Source: Lysinibacillus agricola (GTDB lineage: Bacteria > Bacillota > Bacilli > Bacillales_A > Planococcaceae). Taken from it: a stretch of 64,000 nucleotides of DNA. Of this stretch, positions 9,313-17,554 are shown in pieces (position 1 is the first letter of the stretch; each line of letters begins with the position of its first letter). Both the position numbers and the translations under genes were made by a program. The stretch covers positions 2,793,501 through 2,857,500 of the forward strand of contig NZ_CP067341.1 in assembly GCF_016638705.1 (NCBI RefSeq), in the 5' to 3' direction. The notes beneath the pieces were generated by a model. The model saw only the letters and a program-made list of their open reading frames with translations, made no database searches and had not been told where the DNA came from.

Positions 9313-11307
9313 CTATATATTTAAATTCAAAGAATTAGTAATTTGTTCTTCAATTTGAGTAACAGTTGTTAAACCTTCCAACGTTGCTTCTTCAATCGTT
9401 CTTGGTGCGAGACAATCACCAATTTGAGCTACATAAGGAGCCATGTTCTTTATTGTCTCAAACAGTTCTGTATTCGGTATTCTTCCAACAGCTAAAATAA
9501 CATGATCAGCATTTATTAATCTTTTCTCATGTGTAAATAGATTACGCATGTGAATTCCATCTTTCGAGATTCCACCAAAATCGTGATGTGTAATCATTTC
9601 GATATTTGCCGCGTATAAATGCTTCATGTATTCATTTCGTAAATACTGATGTACATCTTCTGCAATATATAAACGCGCAGTAACAAGTGTTACTTGACAA
9701 CCTTTTTCTGCTAAATAAAGAGTTGCCTCTAGCCCAGCCCAATCTCCTTTAAAATCAAATACTATTGCCTTTTCGTTCTTTTTAAAAATGTTTTTCTTAA
9801 ATAAATCATCAATTAATATCACTCTCTCATCCATTACTCCCTCAACATTAGGAATATAAGGTCGTGAACCAACTGCACAAATAATTGCATCCGCCTTAAA
9901 TTCTTCAATTTCCTTTGGAGATAACTTTGTATTAAGCTTTAGTTGAATATTAGTCAATGCCAGTTGGCGTGAATAATTATCGAGCATCGCTGAAGCCATT
10001 TCATTTCGTTGTGGTGCATGTAGCATCAAATTTAGTGACCCACCAATACGATCCGATTGATCCACCACTGTTACATCATAACCCATAGTATCCGCAGTAA
10101 TGGCTGCTTCAAGTCCACCAGGTCCAGCACCAATAATTAGTACTTTTCTAGAAGGGTTATTTTGCTGAAGAACGCGCTCAAAGAATACTTCGTTACCTAC
10201 TTGTGGATTTTGAACACAACCAATTGGTAAATCTTTATGATAATGCCCAATGCATGCTTGTAGACAACCAATGCAAGCATTTATCATTTGATGTTCACCA
10301 TTTTTTGCTTTATTTGGCATATTAGGATCGACAATAGTAGCACGTGTCATTCCAACCATATCCGCTCGACCACTACTAATAATTTTTTCACCTTGAATCG
10401 GGTCGACAATTCGTGAACCAACGAATACAGGAACTGCTGCTTCTAGACGTATTTTAAAGCTATCAGGGGCCAAATATGCCTGTTTCATCGGAGCCGGCGG
10501 AACAATGTGAGTAGAACCTGCATAAGTACTGGAATCGCCAGCAGTAATATTAATAAAATCAACACGAACTTTATCCGTCAAATACTCTGCAATTTTGATG
10601 GAGTCTTTAATAGTTAATCCATCCATTGTCATCTCATCAGAACTCATTCGAATTCCTACAGTAAAATCTTCGTCAACTTCTTGCCATATTGCTTGTATTG
10701 TTTCTACTATAAAACGCATACGATTTTCAAAGCTTCCACCATATTCATCGTTGCGTTTATTGGTTTGTTCACTCCAAAATTGTGCAGGCAAATACCCATG
10801 GGAACAACAAACCTCAACACCGTGTAGTCCGCCATCCTTTGCATTGCGCGCTGACTTAGCAAAACCTGTAATCACCTCTTGAATTTCTGAGAATGACATT
10901 GGCCGTGGCATTGTGCCAAAACGCAAACTTGGGATAGAAGAGGGTGCAAGTGCAGCAGATCGATAATTACTGGACACAATTTCACGTCCTCCGTGAAAAA
11001 GTTGTGCAAAAACTTTCGTATCATATGGAGAAACTTTCTCTATCAACTTACGATAGATTTCTTTAATACTAGGATCAAAAGCAGCAATTGTATGTGTTGT
11101 TAAAAGACCAGACGAATGCACTGCACCAGCTTCTAAAATAATCAGACCAAGACCGCCTCTTGCACGAGTAACATGATAAGCAATTAAATCATCTGTAGGA
11201 ATACCGTCCAGTACGTGATTTGTTTGATGTGCTGTTGATAAAATACGATTTTTGATTATCGTATTTCCAATTTCAACAGGTGTAAATAAATATTTAAATT
11301 CCGACAT
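9313..11307 (-). CDS. Old-Yellow-Enzyme-type NADH:flavin oxidoreductase with [4Fe-4S] and FAD/NAD domains
   Basis: The 664-aa product has an N-terminal FMN-binding TIM barrel (to about residue 340; LFTPVEIGNTIIKNRI), a cysteine cluster CIGCLQACIG...GCVQNP near residues 340-365 for a [4Fe-4S] centre, and a C-terminal FAD/NAD(P) domain (VLIIGAGPGGLEAA). This is the architecture of 2,4-dienoyl-CoA reductase, trimethylamine dehydrogenase and N-methylproline demethylase enzymes. The start at 11307 follows AAGGAGG. It lies downstream of a symporter and a 45-aa gene, divergent from an XRE-cupin regulator, so it probably acts on an imported small molecule. An N-demethylating role is possible but unproven. 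Confidence 0.85.
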   Translation of the reverse strand: MSEFKYLFTPVEIGNTIIKNRILSTAHQTNHVLDGIPTDDLIAYHVTRARGGLGLIILEAGAVHSSGLLTTHTIAAFDPSIKEIYRKLIEKVSPYDTKVFAQLFHGGREIVSSNYRSAALAPSSIPSLRFGTMPRPMSFSEIQEVITGFAKSARNAKDGGLHGVEVCCSHGYLPAQFWSEQTNKRNDEYGGSFENRMRFIVETIQAIWQEVDEDFTVGIRMSSDEMTMDGLTIKDSIKIAEYLTDKVRVDFINITAGDSSTYAGSTHIVPPAPMKQAYLAPDSFKIRLEAAVPVFVGSRIVDPIQGEKIISSGRADMVGMTRATIVDPNMPNKAKNGEHQMINACIGCLQACIGHYHKDLPIGCVQNPQVGNEVFFERVLQQNNPSRKVLIIGAGPGGLEAAITADTMGYDVTVVDQSDRIGGSLNLMLHAPQRNEMASAMLDNYSRQLALTNIQLKLNTKLSPKEIEEFKADAIICAVGSRPYIPNVEGVMDERVILIDDLFKKNIFKKNEKAIVFDFKGDWAGLEATLYLAEKGCQVTLVTARLYIAEDVHQYLRNEYMKHLYAANIEMITHHDFGGISKDGIHMRNLFTHEKRLINADHVILAVGRIPNTELFETIKNMAPYVAQIGDCLAPRTIEEATLEGLTTVTQIEEQITNSLNLNI

Positions 11308-11324
11308 AGCAAATCCTCCTTCTT

Positions 11325-12923
11325 TTAAGCATGTGAGATAGGCCAATAATAGAAAACAAATGTGATAATTACGACAACGATTCCACTTATGATTAAATAA
11401 GTAGGGTATCGTTTTGTAATTGCCATTTCTTGTTTCTCGTTTTCTTCCATTGGTTGTTGATGAAGCATTCGTTGATATGAAACTTCTTCCTCAGTAATAA
11501 CACCAAATTTAGAAACTACATACAGAGTAATAGAGCTAAGGATAAATCCTATAATTACTGGATGGAGGTAAATAGGTAACTTAATTAATATACCGATCGC
11601 TTCTCCAGCAATTACTCCTAAAAATCCTGCAATAATACTCCAGAAAGCACCAAGACTTGTTACAGTTTTTGAAAATACACTTGAAAAAGCAACAGGTCCC
11701 CATGATGCTGCAAAAAGAGTTGCTGCAAAATAGCCAATCCACATGACAGAAGGAGGTTGCCATACACCAATTATTAGAACGCTAACCGTCACAATAATCA
11801 TTGAAATTCGACTAAAACTCAGTAGTTTCTGATCACTATATTTCTTCTTACTGAATGGTTGAATGATATCATTAGCGATACTACTACCGATAAGTTGTAA
11901 AAATGTTGCACATGATGAAAGAGCTGCTGCCATAATGCCGCTTACAATGATAACTCCAAGCCAAGAAGGGACAAGATGCATTGCTGCCCAAATGAATACT
12001 TTTTCCGTAGGGTAAATAGATGAATTCACATTGTTGATCATCGCCATACTAGAATGTAAGAATATATAAATCGTAAAAATCGAAATAGTTGCCCAAACAC
12101 CTGATCGAATGGCTACATGCTCATTTTTTGCCATTAAGTATCGACTGCTTTGCCATGGACTAATCGCTACTACAGAACCCCATACAAGTCCCATTATAAC
12201 TGCCCATATTAATACATCTGTTGGCGATCCCATATAGGCACCTGATCCGGTAACACCGTGCCAGCTAAAGATATTGGGTTTTTCTACATTATTAGCAGCT
12301 TTCATAATAGCATCAGGGAAACCGCCAGTAGCTTTGATGATGAATGGAAAAGACACATAAGCTGCTAACGAGAAAAGAAAGAACATGATCGTGTCATTAA
12401 CCATTACACCTTTTGCACCTGACATTACCGTAAAGGAGGCGAAGACAATACACATAATCACAATTGCTATGGCATAAGGGATATTGAATATTTCGGACAA
12501 TAGAAGAGATGAACCTTGAGTTACTGCCACTAAGTATGCAGCAATTCCAATAACTGTTGTAATCGCAGCAATTAAGCGAACTTTTCTTGAATTAAAGCGA
12601 TTCCCGAAGTATTCAGGAACAGTAAGAGATTTACTTCTTCTTAAATAACGTCCAAATAGAAAAACTCCAAATATATAACCACTTGCATTAAAAATTACTA
12701 GAATTAATAATGGAATCGGATAACCTTCATAAGAAAACCCGGCTTCCCCCATAAAAGATACAGTACTTAAAAAAGATGCCACTAACGTCCCTGTAACCAT
12801 TAACGTTGATCCACTTCGACCAGATATATAAAAGTCTTCCGTATTTTTGACGTTTTTTGATAGTATTGCACCAATAGCAATATATAAAATAAACGATACA
12901 ATGATCCCTACGATAAATACCAT
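11325..12923 (-). CDS. Sodium:solute symporter (SSS family)
   Basis: The 532-aa product has about 13 hydrophobic helices and SSS-family features: DFYISGRSGSTLMVTGTLVASFLSTVSF early in the chain and AISPWQSSRYLMAK mid-chain. The start ATG lies 3 bp after the stop of a 45-aa gene, with an AAGGCGG site, so translation is probably coupled. The flavoprotein gene follows 17 bp downstream. It probably imports the substrate of that enzyme. Confidence 0.88.
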   Translation of the reverse strand: MVFIVGIIVSFILYIAIGAILSKNVKNTEDFYISGRSGSTLMVTGTLVASFLSTVSFMGEAGFSYEGYPIPLLILVIFNASGYIFGVFLFGRYLRRSKSLTVPEYFGNRFNSRKVRLIAAITTVIGIAAYLVAVTQGSSLLLSEIFNIPYAIAIVIMCIVFASFTVMSGAKGVMVNDTIMFFLFSLAAYVSFPFIIKATGGFPDAIMKAANNVEKPNIFSWHGVTGSGAYMGSPTDVLIWAVIMGLVWGSVVAISPWQSSRYLMAKNEHVAIRSGVWATISIFTIYIFLHSSMAMINNVNSSIYPTEKVFIWAAMHLVPSWLGVIIVSGIMAAALSSCATFLQLIGSSIANDIIQPFSKKKYSDQKLLSFSRISMIIVTVSVLIIGVWQPPSVMWIGYFAATLFAASWGPVAFSSVFSKTVTSLGAFWSIIAGFLGVIAGEAIGILIKLPIYLHPVIIGFILSSITLYVVSKFGVITEEEVSYQRMLHQQPMEENEKQEMAITKRYPTYLIISGIVVVIITFVFYYWPISHA

Positions 12924-12926
12924 CGA

Positions 12927-13064
12927 CTACACCGCCTTATCAACTTTTTTAGGTATAGTTGGTTGAGAAGCTTGCTGTTCCATTTTTTTTAAATAACCCC
13001 TTGTAATAAAGCCCAAAACAATTAGTGAACTCCCATAAGCAATTGTAAAAATAAATTCTCCCAT
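12927..13064 (-). CDS. 45-aa membrane protein, likely symporter accessory subunit
   Basis: This ORF is shorter than usual cut-offs. It begins ATG at 13064 behind AAAGGAGGGG and ends with TAG three bases before the symporter start. The product has one membrane helix (about residues 3-22, MGEFIFTIAYGSSLIVLGFI) and then a basic and polar tail rich in Lys, Gln and Pro. Two other symporters in this window (20690, 54519) are preceded by a small membrane protein in the same way, although those are DUF3311 proteins with a different sequence. The ribosome site, coupling and position make it a real gene. Its function is inferred. Confidence 0.75.
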   Translation of the reverse strand: MGEFIFTIAYGSSLIVLGFITRGYLKKMEQQASQPTIPKKVDKAV

Positions 13065-13145
13065 TATAACCCCTCCTTTAGATAATAAATAAACCCCTTA
13101 GATATGAAAAAGTGAAATAACCATTCTTTCCAATTCGTGGTATAC

Positions 13146-13191
13146 TTTAAGTATCACTTAAAAAAATATAAAAATTTAAGCGTCACTTAAA
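13146..13191. promoter_or_regulatory. Two 17-bp palindromes, probable operators of the XRE-cupin regulator
   Basis: TTTAAGTATCACTTAAA (13146-13162) is a perfect palindrome around a 3-bp centre. TTTAAGCGTCACTTAAA (13175-13191) is the same sequence with two changes. Their centres are 29 bp apart, close to three helical turns, so two dimers would bind the same face. They lie between the divergent regulator (13232) and the transport/flavoprotein operon (13064) and could control both. Confidence 0.75.
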
Positions 13192-13231
13192 ATATATAGT
13201 ATTCTGAAAATTCAGTCAAGGAGGTTTTTTT

Positions 13232-13795
13232 ATGAATAACCAATCATTAGGAGAGAATATTAGAAGAATTCGTAAGGAAAAACACTATACCATTGAAATA
13301 ATCGCAGAGAAAACTGGATTAACAGCAAGCTTTATCAGCCAATTTGAGCGTGGTTTGACGGATGGCTCAGTTGCAACTATAAAAAAAATAGCAGATGCTT
13401 TAGATCTACCTGTTTCTGCACTATTTAGTGACAATGAAGTGGATCCACATATAATTGAGGATGTCTCGATCGTTCGTAAAGATAGACGAAAAAAAATGCC
13501 ATATCCAGATGGAAAGTTAACGGACTACATGCTGACAACAGGAGAGGGAAAATTACAGGTTCTTTTATGTGAAGTAGAGCCGGGAGGATGCAGTGGTTCT
13601 CAGTATAATCATGCAGGTGATGAGGAATGTATTATAATTTTAGAAGGGCAGATGGAAATTACCGTAGATACAAATACTTATATCTTAAATATTGGAGATA
13701 CAATTAATTTTCCAAGTCATAAACCCCATGCTTGGCGCAATATTGGAAAAGAAACTTTGAAGGTAATATGGATAATCACGCCTACTGGTTTCTAG
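13232..13795 (+). CDS. XRE-family regulator with C-terminal cupin domain
   Basis: The 187-aa product has an N-terminal Cro/C1-type helix-turn-helix (LGENIRRIRKEKHYTIEIIAEKTGLTASFISQFERG) and a C-terminal cupin (about residues 105-180, with GDEECIIILEGQMEI and HKPHAWRN). Regulators of this type usually sense a small metabolite handled by the adjacent genes (PuuR and SutR are examples). It is divergent from the symporter/flavoprotein operon, with paired palindromes between them, so it is the likely local regulator. The ligand is unknown. Confidence 0.9.
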   Translation: MNNQSLGENIRRIRKEKHYTIEIIAEKTGLTASFISQFERGLTDGSVATIKKIADALDLPVSALFSDNEVDPHIIEDVSIVRKDRRKKMPYPDGKLTDYMLTTGEGKLQVLLCEVEPGGCSGSQYNHAGDEECIIILEGQMEITVDTNTYILNIGDTINFPSHKPHAWRNIGKETLKVIWIITPTGF

Positions 13796-13998
13796 GAAGG
13801 CAGACGATATAAACACCACTACCAATATTTTTCACTCAATCTACAAATAATTAAATAAAAACCAATTAAATATGATGTTGCACATTTAAAGTTCAACATC
13901 TTTGCGCAGTATAACTTCATGGATTAATGCAGAGCAAGTTACTTTAAGAAATGTGTTTTCGGTAGCTGTAGAACATACCTTCTTAACGGGAGGGATAA

Positions 13999-14100
13999 TA
14001 TGCTAAAAAACTTCCTGAGGTTGAACTAATTGAAACTAATTTGGAGCTAAATGTATCAGATAGAAAAGAAGAAGGGTTTGGTTCTACAGGTATAAAATGA
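13999..14100 (+). pseudogene. C-terminal remnant of a dUTPase-like gene
   Basis: The frame reads KLPEVELIETNLELNVS then DRKEEGFGSTGIK and a stop. The R-x-E-x-GFGSTG ending is the conserved motif V at the flexible C terminus of trimeric dUTPases. No start codon or upstream domain remains, so only the last 30 or so residues survive. The rest of the 13.8-14.45 kb gap has no coding signal. The match is short, so the assignment is tentative. A phage origin is possible. Confidence 0.4.
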
Positions 14101-14276
14101 TTAGTTAGTTGGGATAGTTGCTAAAGAAGTTGTGGACAACCTTAGATTTTTATAATAATAAGATAAATTTAATTGTAGAAATATTTCATACACTTCTTTC
14201 AATACTAAAAAGGGGGAGTCCCATTCTATACCCCAATTAAACTAAATAATATTATTTGAACCCTTGTCCCCATAGA

Positions 14277-14339
14277 AAAAACACCTCCAGATTGAGTATT
14301 TCAGGTTTAAATACCTGCTATTCAATGAAAGGTGTTTTT
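14277..14339. terminator. Hairpin with A/T tails, likely terminator
   Basis: AAAAACACCT pairs with AGGTGTTTTT, with an inner CAGGTnnnnATACCTG stem at about 14312-14327. It separates the remnant region from the convergent sigma-54 activator gene. Confidence 0.6.
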
Positions 14340-14456
14340 ATTTGTCTCATATAATTAGGTCAGTGCGGTACGCTTTTGTAAGTGATCGAGTTTTTTATTG
14401 AATAGATATGACGAGCATCGTAAAGCTAAATATATTGTTTCTGATTTGACTTGCTA

Positions 14457-15809
14457 TCAATTTTCATCACAATATTTCCTTATTAGTTTCGATGCTTGTG
14501 TTTGACTAATTTGTAAATCACTTGCCACTCTTCTAGAACTGCCATACTTTTCATATGATTTTTTCACCATTTTTTCTTTCACAAAATCGATCGCTTCTCC
14601 CAACGTAGCAGGTGAATCTTGATGCACTTGTTCGATTTGACGGTACATTAACTCTGGTAAGTCCTCCACATCAATGACGTCATCGCTTATAATGACTAAT
14701 CTTTCCATGACATTTTCGAGTTGTCGAATATTTCCTGGCCAAGAGTACTCCGTAAACAACTTTAAGCATTTTTCTGAAATAACTTTATTCGTTTCGTACA
14801 TGACATTAAATTTATACAAAAATTTATACGTTAACGGAATGATATCCTCTTTTCTCTCTCTAAGTAATGGCAATTGAATATCGATCACATTTAAACGATA
14901 AAACAAATCTTCGCGGAACTGTTTTTTTTCTACCATTTCAATAAGCTTTTGATTCGTTGCTGCGATAATACGAACATTCACTTTTTTCTCTTTAGCACTA
15001 CCAATCGGAATGAATATCTTATCTTGAATTACTCGAAGTAATTTTGCTTGAAGGGGTAAAGACAACTCTCCTATCTCATCTAAAAATAATGTGCCTTCTT
15101 CCGCTGATTCAATTAATCCGATTTTACCGCCTTTATTTGCACCCGTGAAAGATCCAGCACTATACCCAAATAATTCGGCTTCTAACAAATCTGCTGGAAT
15201 CGCTGCACAATTAATGGTTAAGAATGGATGAGATTTACGATTGCTAGCATTATGAATATGCTGCGCAAGCACTCCCTTCCCAGTTCCTGATTCCCCTTGT
15301 ATTAAGATCGTCGATTCGGTTTTTGCAACTCTCTGTGCTAATAGAAGCAATTTCTTTACCTTTTTATTATTTGTCATCATCGCCGATTCGATTACATTGG
15401 GTTCTCGAATAGGATCCATCTTATTTTGCTGCGTCAATTTTAGCATTTTATAGTTTTGCAATTCTCGGGCTGTCGTCACAATTAATTTAATTTCATTATC
15501 CTTATTTATTATAGGTATAGCAGATGTTAGCAATTCAGCACCTAAGATAGTAGTTTGTTTTATGAAGATGGGTCTTTTCTTTTCATATACTTCAGGAAGT
15601 ACAGACGGTGTCCAATACCCCTCGTTAAATAATTCATCGCTAAATCTTCCGATTACATCAGACTTCTTCAATCCGTAATGCCGCTCACATGCATTATTCA
15701 CAAAAATAATTCGTCTATTTTCATCAAGAACAAAGATCTCATCCGACGAATAATCTAAAATTTGGAGCAATGCCTCCATTTCAAGATCAGTAGATAAACT
15801 AGCGAACAT
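14457..15809 (-). CDS. PAS-domain sigma-54-dependent transcriptional activator
   Basis: The 450-aa product has an N-terminal PAS sensor (about residues 10-115, LLQILDYSSDEIFVLDENRR), an AAA+ sigma-54 interaction domain (about 145-370) with Walker A GESGTGKG, the sigma-54 contact loop GSFTGA (a variant of GAFTGA), Walker B LFLDEIGEL and an arginine-finger region, and a C-terminal helix-turn-helix (SSRRVASDLQISQTQASKLIRKY). It is divergent from the reductase/ferredoxin/Rieske genes, whose upstream regions carry -24/-12 promoters. It is very likely their activator. The inducer sensed by the PAS domain is unknown. Confidence 0.93.
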   Translation of the reverse strand: MFASLSTDLEMEALLQILDYSSDEIFVLDENRRIIFVNNACERHYGLKKSDVIGRFSDELFNEGYWTPSVLPEVYEKKRPIFIKQTTILGAELLTSAIPIINKDNEIKLIVTTARELQNYKMLKLTQQNKMDPIREPNVIESAMMTNNKKVKKLLLLAQRVAKTESTILIQGESGTGKGVLAQHIHNASNRKSHPFLTINCAAIPADLLEAELFGYSAGSFTGANKGGKIGLIESAEEGTLFLDEIGELSLPLQAKLLRVIQDKIFIPIGSAKEKKVNVRIIAATNQKLIEMVEKKQFREDLFYRLNVIDIQLPLLRERKEDIIPLTYKFLYKFNVMYETNKVISEKCLKLFTEYSWPGNIRQLENVMERLVIISDDVIDVEDLPELMYRQIEQVHQDSPATLGEAIDFVKEKMVKKSYEKYGSSRRVASDLQISQTQASKLIRKYCDEN

Positions 15810-15834
15810 TTAAAAACCTCCCCCTCATTAAAAT

Positions 15835-15980
15835 TGAGTCTAATAAAATTCAAATTGAGTCAATTTAAGTTCGTTCAATCATCAAGAGTTCAAGCATTTT
15901 GATAACGAAACTAGCTAATCATCAAGCTTACTTAAAAGTGGCATGAAAATTGCTTTATAAGTTTATGAATCGTTCATCAA
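15835..15980. promoter_or_regulatory. Candidate upstream activating region for the sigma-54 activator
   Basis: Two AAATTGAGTC copies lie at about 15833 and 15853, and CATCAAG occurs three times (near 15881, 15920 and 15974). The reverse form CTTGATG recurs at 17461, ahead of the second sigma-54 promoter. Enhancer sites for this type of activator usually lie 70-150 bp upstream of the promoter. The sharing of these words is seen directly; binding is inferred. Confidence 0.4.
15939..15954 (+). promoter_or_regulatory. Sigma-54 (-24/-12) promoter for the reductase-ferredoxin genes
   Basis: TGGCATGAAAATTGCT matches the consensus TGGCAC-N5-TTGCW with one change, and the GG and GC doublets are exactly 12 bp apart. 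It lies about 165 bp upstream of the reductase ATG, and the divergent gene encodes a sigma-54 activator. Confidence 0.85.
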
Positions 15981-16116
15981 GGACTTTTAAGTGAAGAGAG
16001 GATGTTGTTGTGAATGAATAAATGATGTGCCTAAGTTTACTCTATAGGATATAGGAAGTAATGTAAATGTCTGATATTTATAATTACTCTAATTGTAAAA
16101 AACGGAGGTTTTTTTA

Positions 16117-17136
16117 ATGAATGGATATTCCAAAATATATGATATTACAATAATTGGTGGAGGTCCCATTGGTTTATTCACCGCATTTTATGCTGGAATG
16201 CGACAAGCCTCCATCAATATTATTGAAAGTTTACCGCAACTTGGCGGACAGTTATCGGCACTTTATCCGGAAAAGTTTATTTATGATGTAGCAGGATTTC
16301 CTAAAGTAAGTGCGCAAAACCTTGTGAATAACCTCATCGAACAGATGAATCAGTTTAAAGTGGATCATTGTCTTGGCCAAACAGTCCAAACGATTTATAG
16401 ACGCGAAGATGGTGTTTTTGAACTTACGACAAATGAACAAACGCATTACTCAAAAACGATTATTATTACTGCTGGAAATGGTGCGTTCCAACCAAAAACG
16501 ATTAAGTTGGAAAATGAAGAAACTTTCGTTGGAAAGAACTTGCATTATTTCGTTGACACGATTGAGAAATTTTCTAATAAAGAAGTTGTAATATTCGGCG
16601 GCGGTGACTCTGCTGTTGATTGGGCGCTTATGTTAGAACCAATTGCAAAAAAAGTAACATTAGTTCATAGAAGAGATTCGTTTAAGGCACATGAGTATAG
16701 TGTTGATCTGTTAAAAAAATCACGTGTGGAAATCCTAACACCATATGTCGCAACAAAATTAATCGGAGACGTACAAATAGAGAAAGTCATCATTCAAAAC
16801 AACAAAAGTGAAGAAACAATTGAATTAACGGTAGATGATGTTCTTGTAAACTACGGTTTCGTTTCTTCGCTAGGTCCGATAAAAAACTGGGGCTTGGAGA
16901 TCAAAAAAAATTCAATCGTTGTAAACTCGAAGATGGAAACAAATATTGAAGGGATCTACGCAGTAGGGGATATTTGTACGTACGAAGGAAAAGTAAAGCT
17001 AATTGTTACAGGATTTGGAGAGGTGCCGATTGCAGTCAATGAGGCGAAAATGTACGTTGATCCACAAGCTAAAAAACAAACACTTCATAGCACAAGCCTG
17101 ATGGAGACAACATTTAAAGAGAAAGTAACAAACTAA
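16117..17136 (+). CDS. YumC-type ferredoxin--NADP(+) reductase
   Basis: The 339-aa flavoprotein is of the thioredoxin-reductase-like FNR class. FAD motif [18 protein letters not shown] is followed by [16 protein letters not shown], a second dinucleotide motif [14 protein letters not shown], and the closing [14 protein letters not shown]...[10 protein letters not shown]. It lacks the CxxC of thioredoxin reductase, as FNR2/YumC proteins do. The gene follows a sigma-54 promoter and is 23 bp from a ferredoxin gene. The predicted role is to pass electrons from NADPH to that ferredoxin and on to the Rieske oxygenase. Since YumC homologues are normally housekeeping proteins, this looks like a dedicated second copy. 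Confidence 0.9.
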   Translation: MNGYSKIYDITIIGGGPIGLFTAFYAGMRQASINIIESLPQLGGQLSALYPEKFIYDVAGFPKVSAQNLVNNLIEQMNQFKVDHCLGQTVQTIYRREDGVFELTTNEQTHYSKTIIITAGNGAFQPKTIKLENEETFVGKNLHYFVDTIEKFSNKEVVIFGGGDSAVDWALMLEPIAKKVTLVHRRDSFKAHEYSVDLLKKSRVEILTPYVATKLIGDVQIEKVIIQNNKSEETIELTVDDVLVNYGFVSSLGPIKNWGLEIKKNSIVVNSKMETNIEGIYAVGDICTYEGKVKLIVTGFGEVPIAVNEAKMYVDPQAKKQTLHSTSLMETTFKEKVTN

Positions 17137-17159
17137 AAATCATATGAGGAGGAAAAGAT

Positions 17160-17396
17160 ATGACAGTATATACGATGGTGGACCGCGAAACATGTATAGC
17201 ATGCGGCGCATGTTCTGAAAACGCTCCTCATTTATTTGACCATGATGAAGAAGGTCTTTCCTTTTCATTACTTGATCTAAATGCTGGTAATACCGAGATC
17301 CACGAAGATTTTATAGAGGAATTAGAAATTGCAGTAGAGGAATGTCCAACAAATTCGATTAAAATCGCGACCGAACCGTTTACTATAAAAAAATAA
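17160..17396 (+). CDS. Bacillus-type ferredoxin with one Fe-S cluster
   Basis: The 78-aa product starts [20 protein letters not shown] and has three closely spaced cysteines (C-x2-C-x2-C) plus a distant Cys-Pro (EECPTNSI), as in single [4Fe-4S] ferredoxins of Bacillus. The acidic surface is typical. AGGAGG lies 8 bp upstream of the ATG. Placed between an FNR and a Rieske oxygenase, it is the likely electron carrier between them. Rieske systems more often use [2Fe-2S] ferredoxins. Confidence 0.9.
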   Translation: MTVYTMVDRETCIACGACSENAPHLFDHDEEGLSFSLLDLNAGNTEIHEDFIEELEIAVEECPTNSIKIATEPFTIKK

Positions 17397-17405
17397 GACG
17401 TAATT

Positions 17406-17423
17406 TGAGTTAGGAAAAACTCA
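17406..17423. promoter_or_regulatory. TGAGT-N8-ACTCA inverted repeat, candidate activator site
   Basis: An inverted repeat lies 63 bp upstream of the second sigma-54 promoter's conserved GG. A similar repeat, GTGAGT-N7-ACTCAC, lies upstream of the aldehyde dehydrogenase at 18724, and TTGAGTC words are present in the first control region. The shared half-site suggests a common regulator. Confidence 0.45.
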
Positions 17424-17485
17424 CTTTCCCCATTTCTAAGCGTGAAAAAAACTTCTCTACCTTGATGCCATCGTCTTTTCGAAGT

Positions 17486-17501
17486 TGGTACAATAATTGC
17501 G
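17486..17501 (+). promoter_or_regulatory. Sigma-54 (-24/-12) promoter for the Rieske oxygenase gene
   Basis: TGGTACAATAATTGCG keeps GG and GC exactly 12 bp apart and fits TGGYAC-N5-TTGC. It lies about 55 bp upstream of the oxygenase ATG, so the oxygenase can be made separately from the reductase and ferredoxin under the same activator. Confidence 0.85.
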
Positions 17502-17554
17502 ATATAGAGCTATAGATATCAAAATGCATTTTTTATAGGGAGGATGAAAGAACA

